This document shows, piece by piece, positions 63,980 through 64,000 of a stretch of DNA of 64,000 nucleotides (positions are counted from its first letter, which is position 1; each line of letters begins with the position of its first letter). The DNA is from Symsagittifera roscoffensis. Taxonomy: Eukaryota > Xenacoelomorpha > Acoela > Convolutidae. Both the position numbers and the translations under genes were made by a program. Location: assembly GCF_963678635.1 (NCBI RefSeq), contig NW_026971146.1, positions 1 through 64,000 of the forward strand, given 5' to 3'. The notes under the pieces were generated by a model. The model did no database searches and was not told where the DNA came from. It saw nothing but the letters and a program-made list of their open reading frames with translations.

Positions 63980-64000
63980 ATCCTTGGATTGGTAGTACGT
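63976..64000 (-). pseudogene. End of the small membrane protein gene, cut by window edge
   Basis: The last bases match the 3' end of 4445-4591 (YVLP...ATATGA overlapping the ATPase start) but lack one base in the A run. The rest of the gene lies outside the window. Confidence 0.55.

Noticed and set aside
1..64000. Polinton terminal inverted repeats
   Set aside because: No pair of several-hundred-base inverted termini was visible. Polinton A is truncated and Polinton B runs off the window, so its ends cannot be defined here.

Overview
The window is AT-rich nuclear DNA from an animal. Spliceosomal introns, BEL/Pao and Ty3-type LTR retrotransposons, a tRNA-derived SINE and a METTL24-like methyltransferase gene all point that way. 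Short introns (71 and 121 bp) and the style of the BEL/Pao polyprotein fit an arthropod, possibly a crustacean. That placement is inference only; nothing here fixes the species. Almost every protein-coding stretch belongs to a mobile element, and nearly all are broken.

Layout. (1) 0.29-6.25 kb, minus strand: part of a Maverick/Polinton (Polinton A). It carries a basic pVI/pX-like protein, penton-like minor capsid protein, retroviral-type integrase, an unknown protein that overlaps the integrase, a small conserved protein, the packaging ATPase, a small membrane protein and three uncharacterised genes. It is cut off inside the first codons of the major capsid gene. (2) 6.26-6.73 kb, plus: an unrecognised spliced coding segment. 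(3) 7.0-9.87 kb: a palindromic repeat and four tandem copies of a ~540-bp repeat. (4) 11.8-14.7 kb, minus: three phase-matched exons of a METTL24-like gene, the only convincing host gene. (5) 14.95-19.2 kb: a hAT-like MITE, a 9-bp minisatellite and a decayed non-LTR retrotransposon. (6) 19.63-29.04 kb: an almost complete minus-strand BEL/Pao element with near-identical 448-bp LTRs and a 5-bp target duplication. (7) 29.5-37.0 kb: another copy of the ~540-bp repeat, a broken Ty3/Gypsy pol and a buried BEL/Pao integrase tail. (8) 37-43.4 kb: no genes, but a SINE, G-rich DNA, TTATAATCGATTATAA-type palindromes, a long hairpin made of AAACCGCTCA units and a second palindromic element. (9) 43.7-64 kb: Polinton B, with a protein-primed DNA polymerase B pseudogene (two likely introns), a 5.5-kb tandem duplication holding two copies of the morphogenesis block (protease, major capsid, pVI-like, penton), then integrase, the unknown protein, the small protein and the ATPase, running off the right edge.

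How the genes work together. Polinton genes combine DNA-virus replication (PolB), retroviral-type integration and double-jelly-roll capsid assembly (major capsid, penton, adenain-type protease, FtsK/HerA-type ATPase). Here the genes are packed with overlapping stops and starts (ATGA-type junctions). Every large gene has frameshifts or stops, so these are fossils. The two duplicated blocks carry some shared and some private lesions, which lets the order of decay be read. All homology statements rest on motif recognition by eye; no database search was run.
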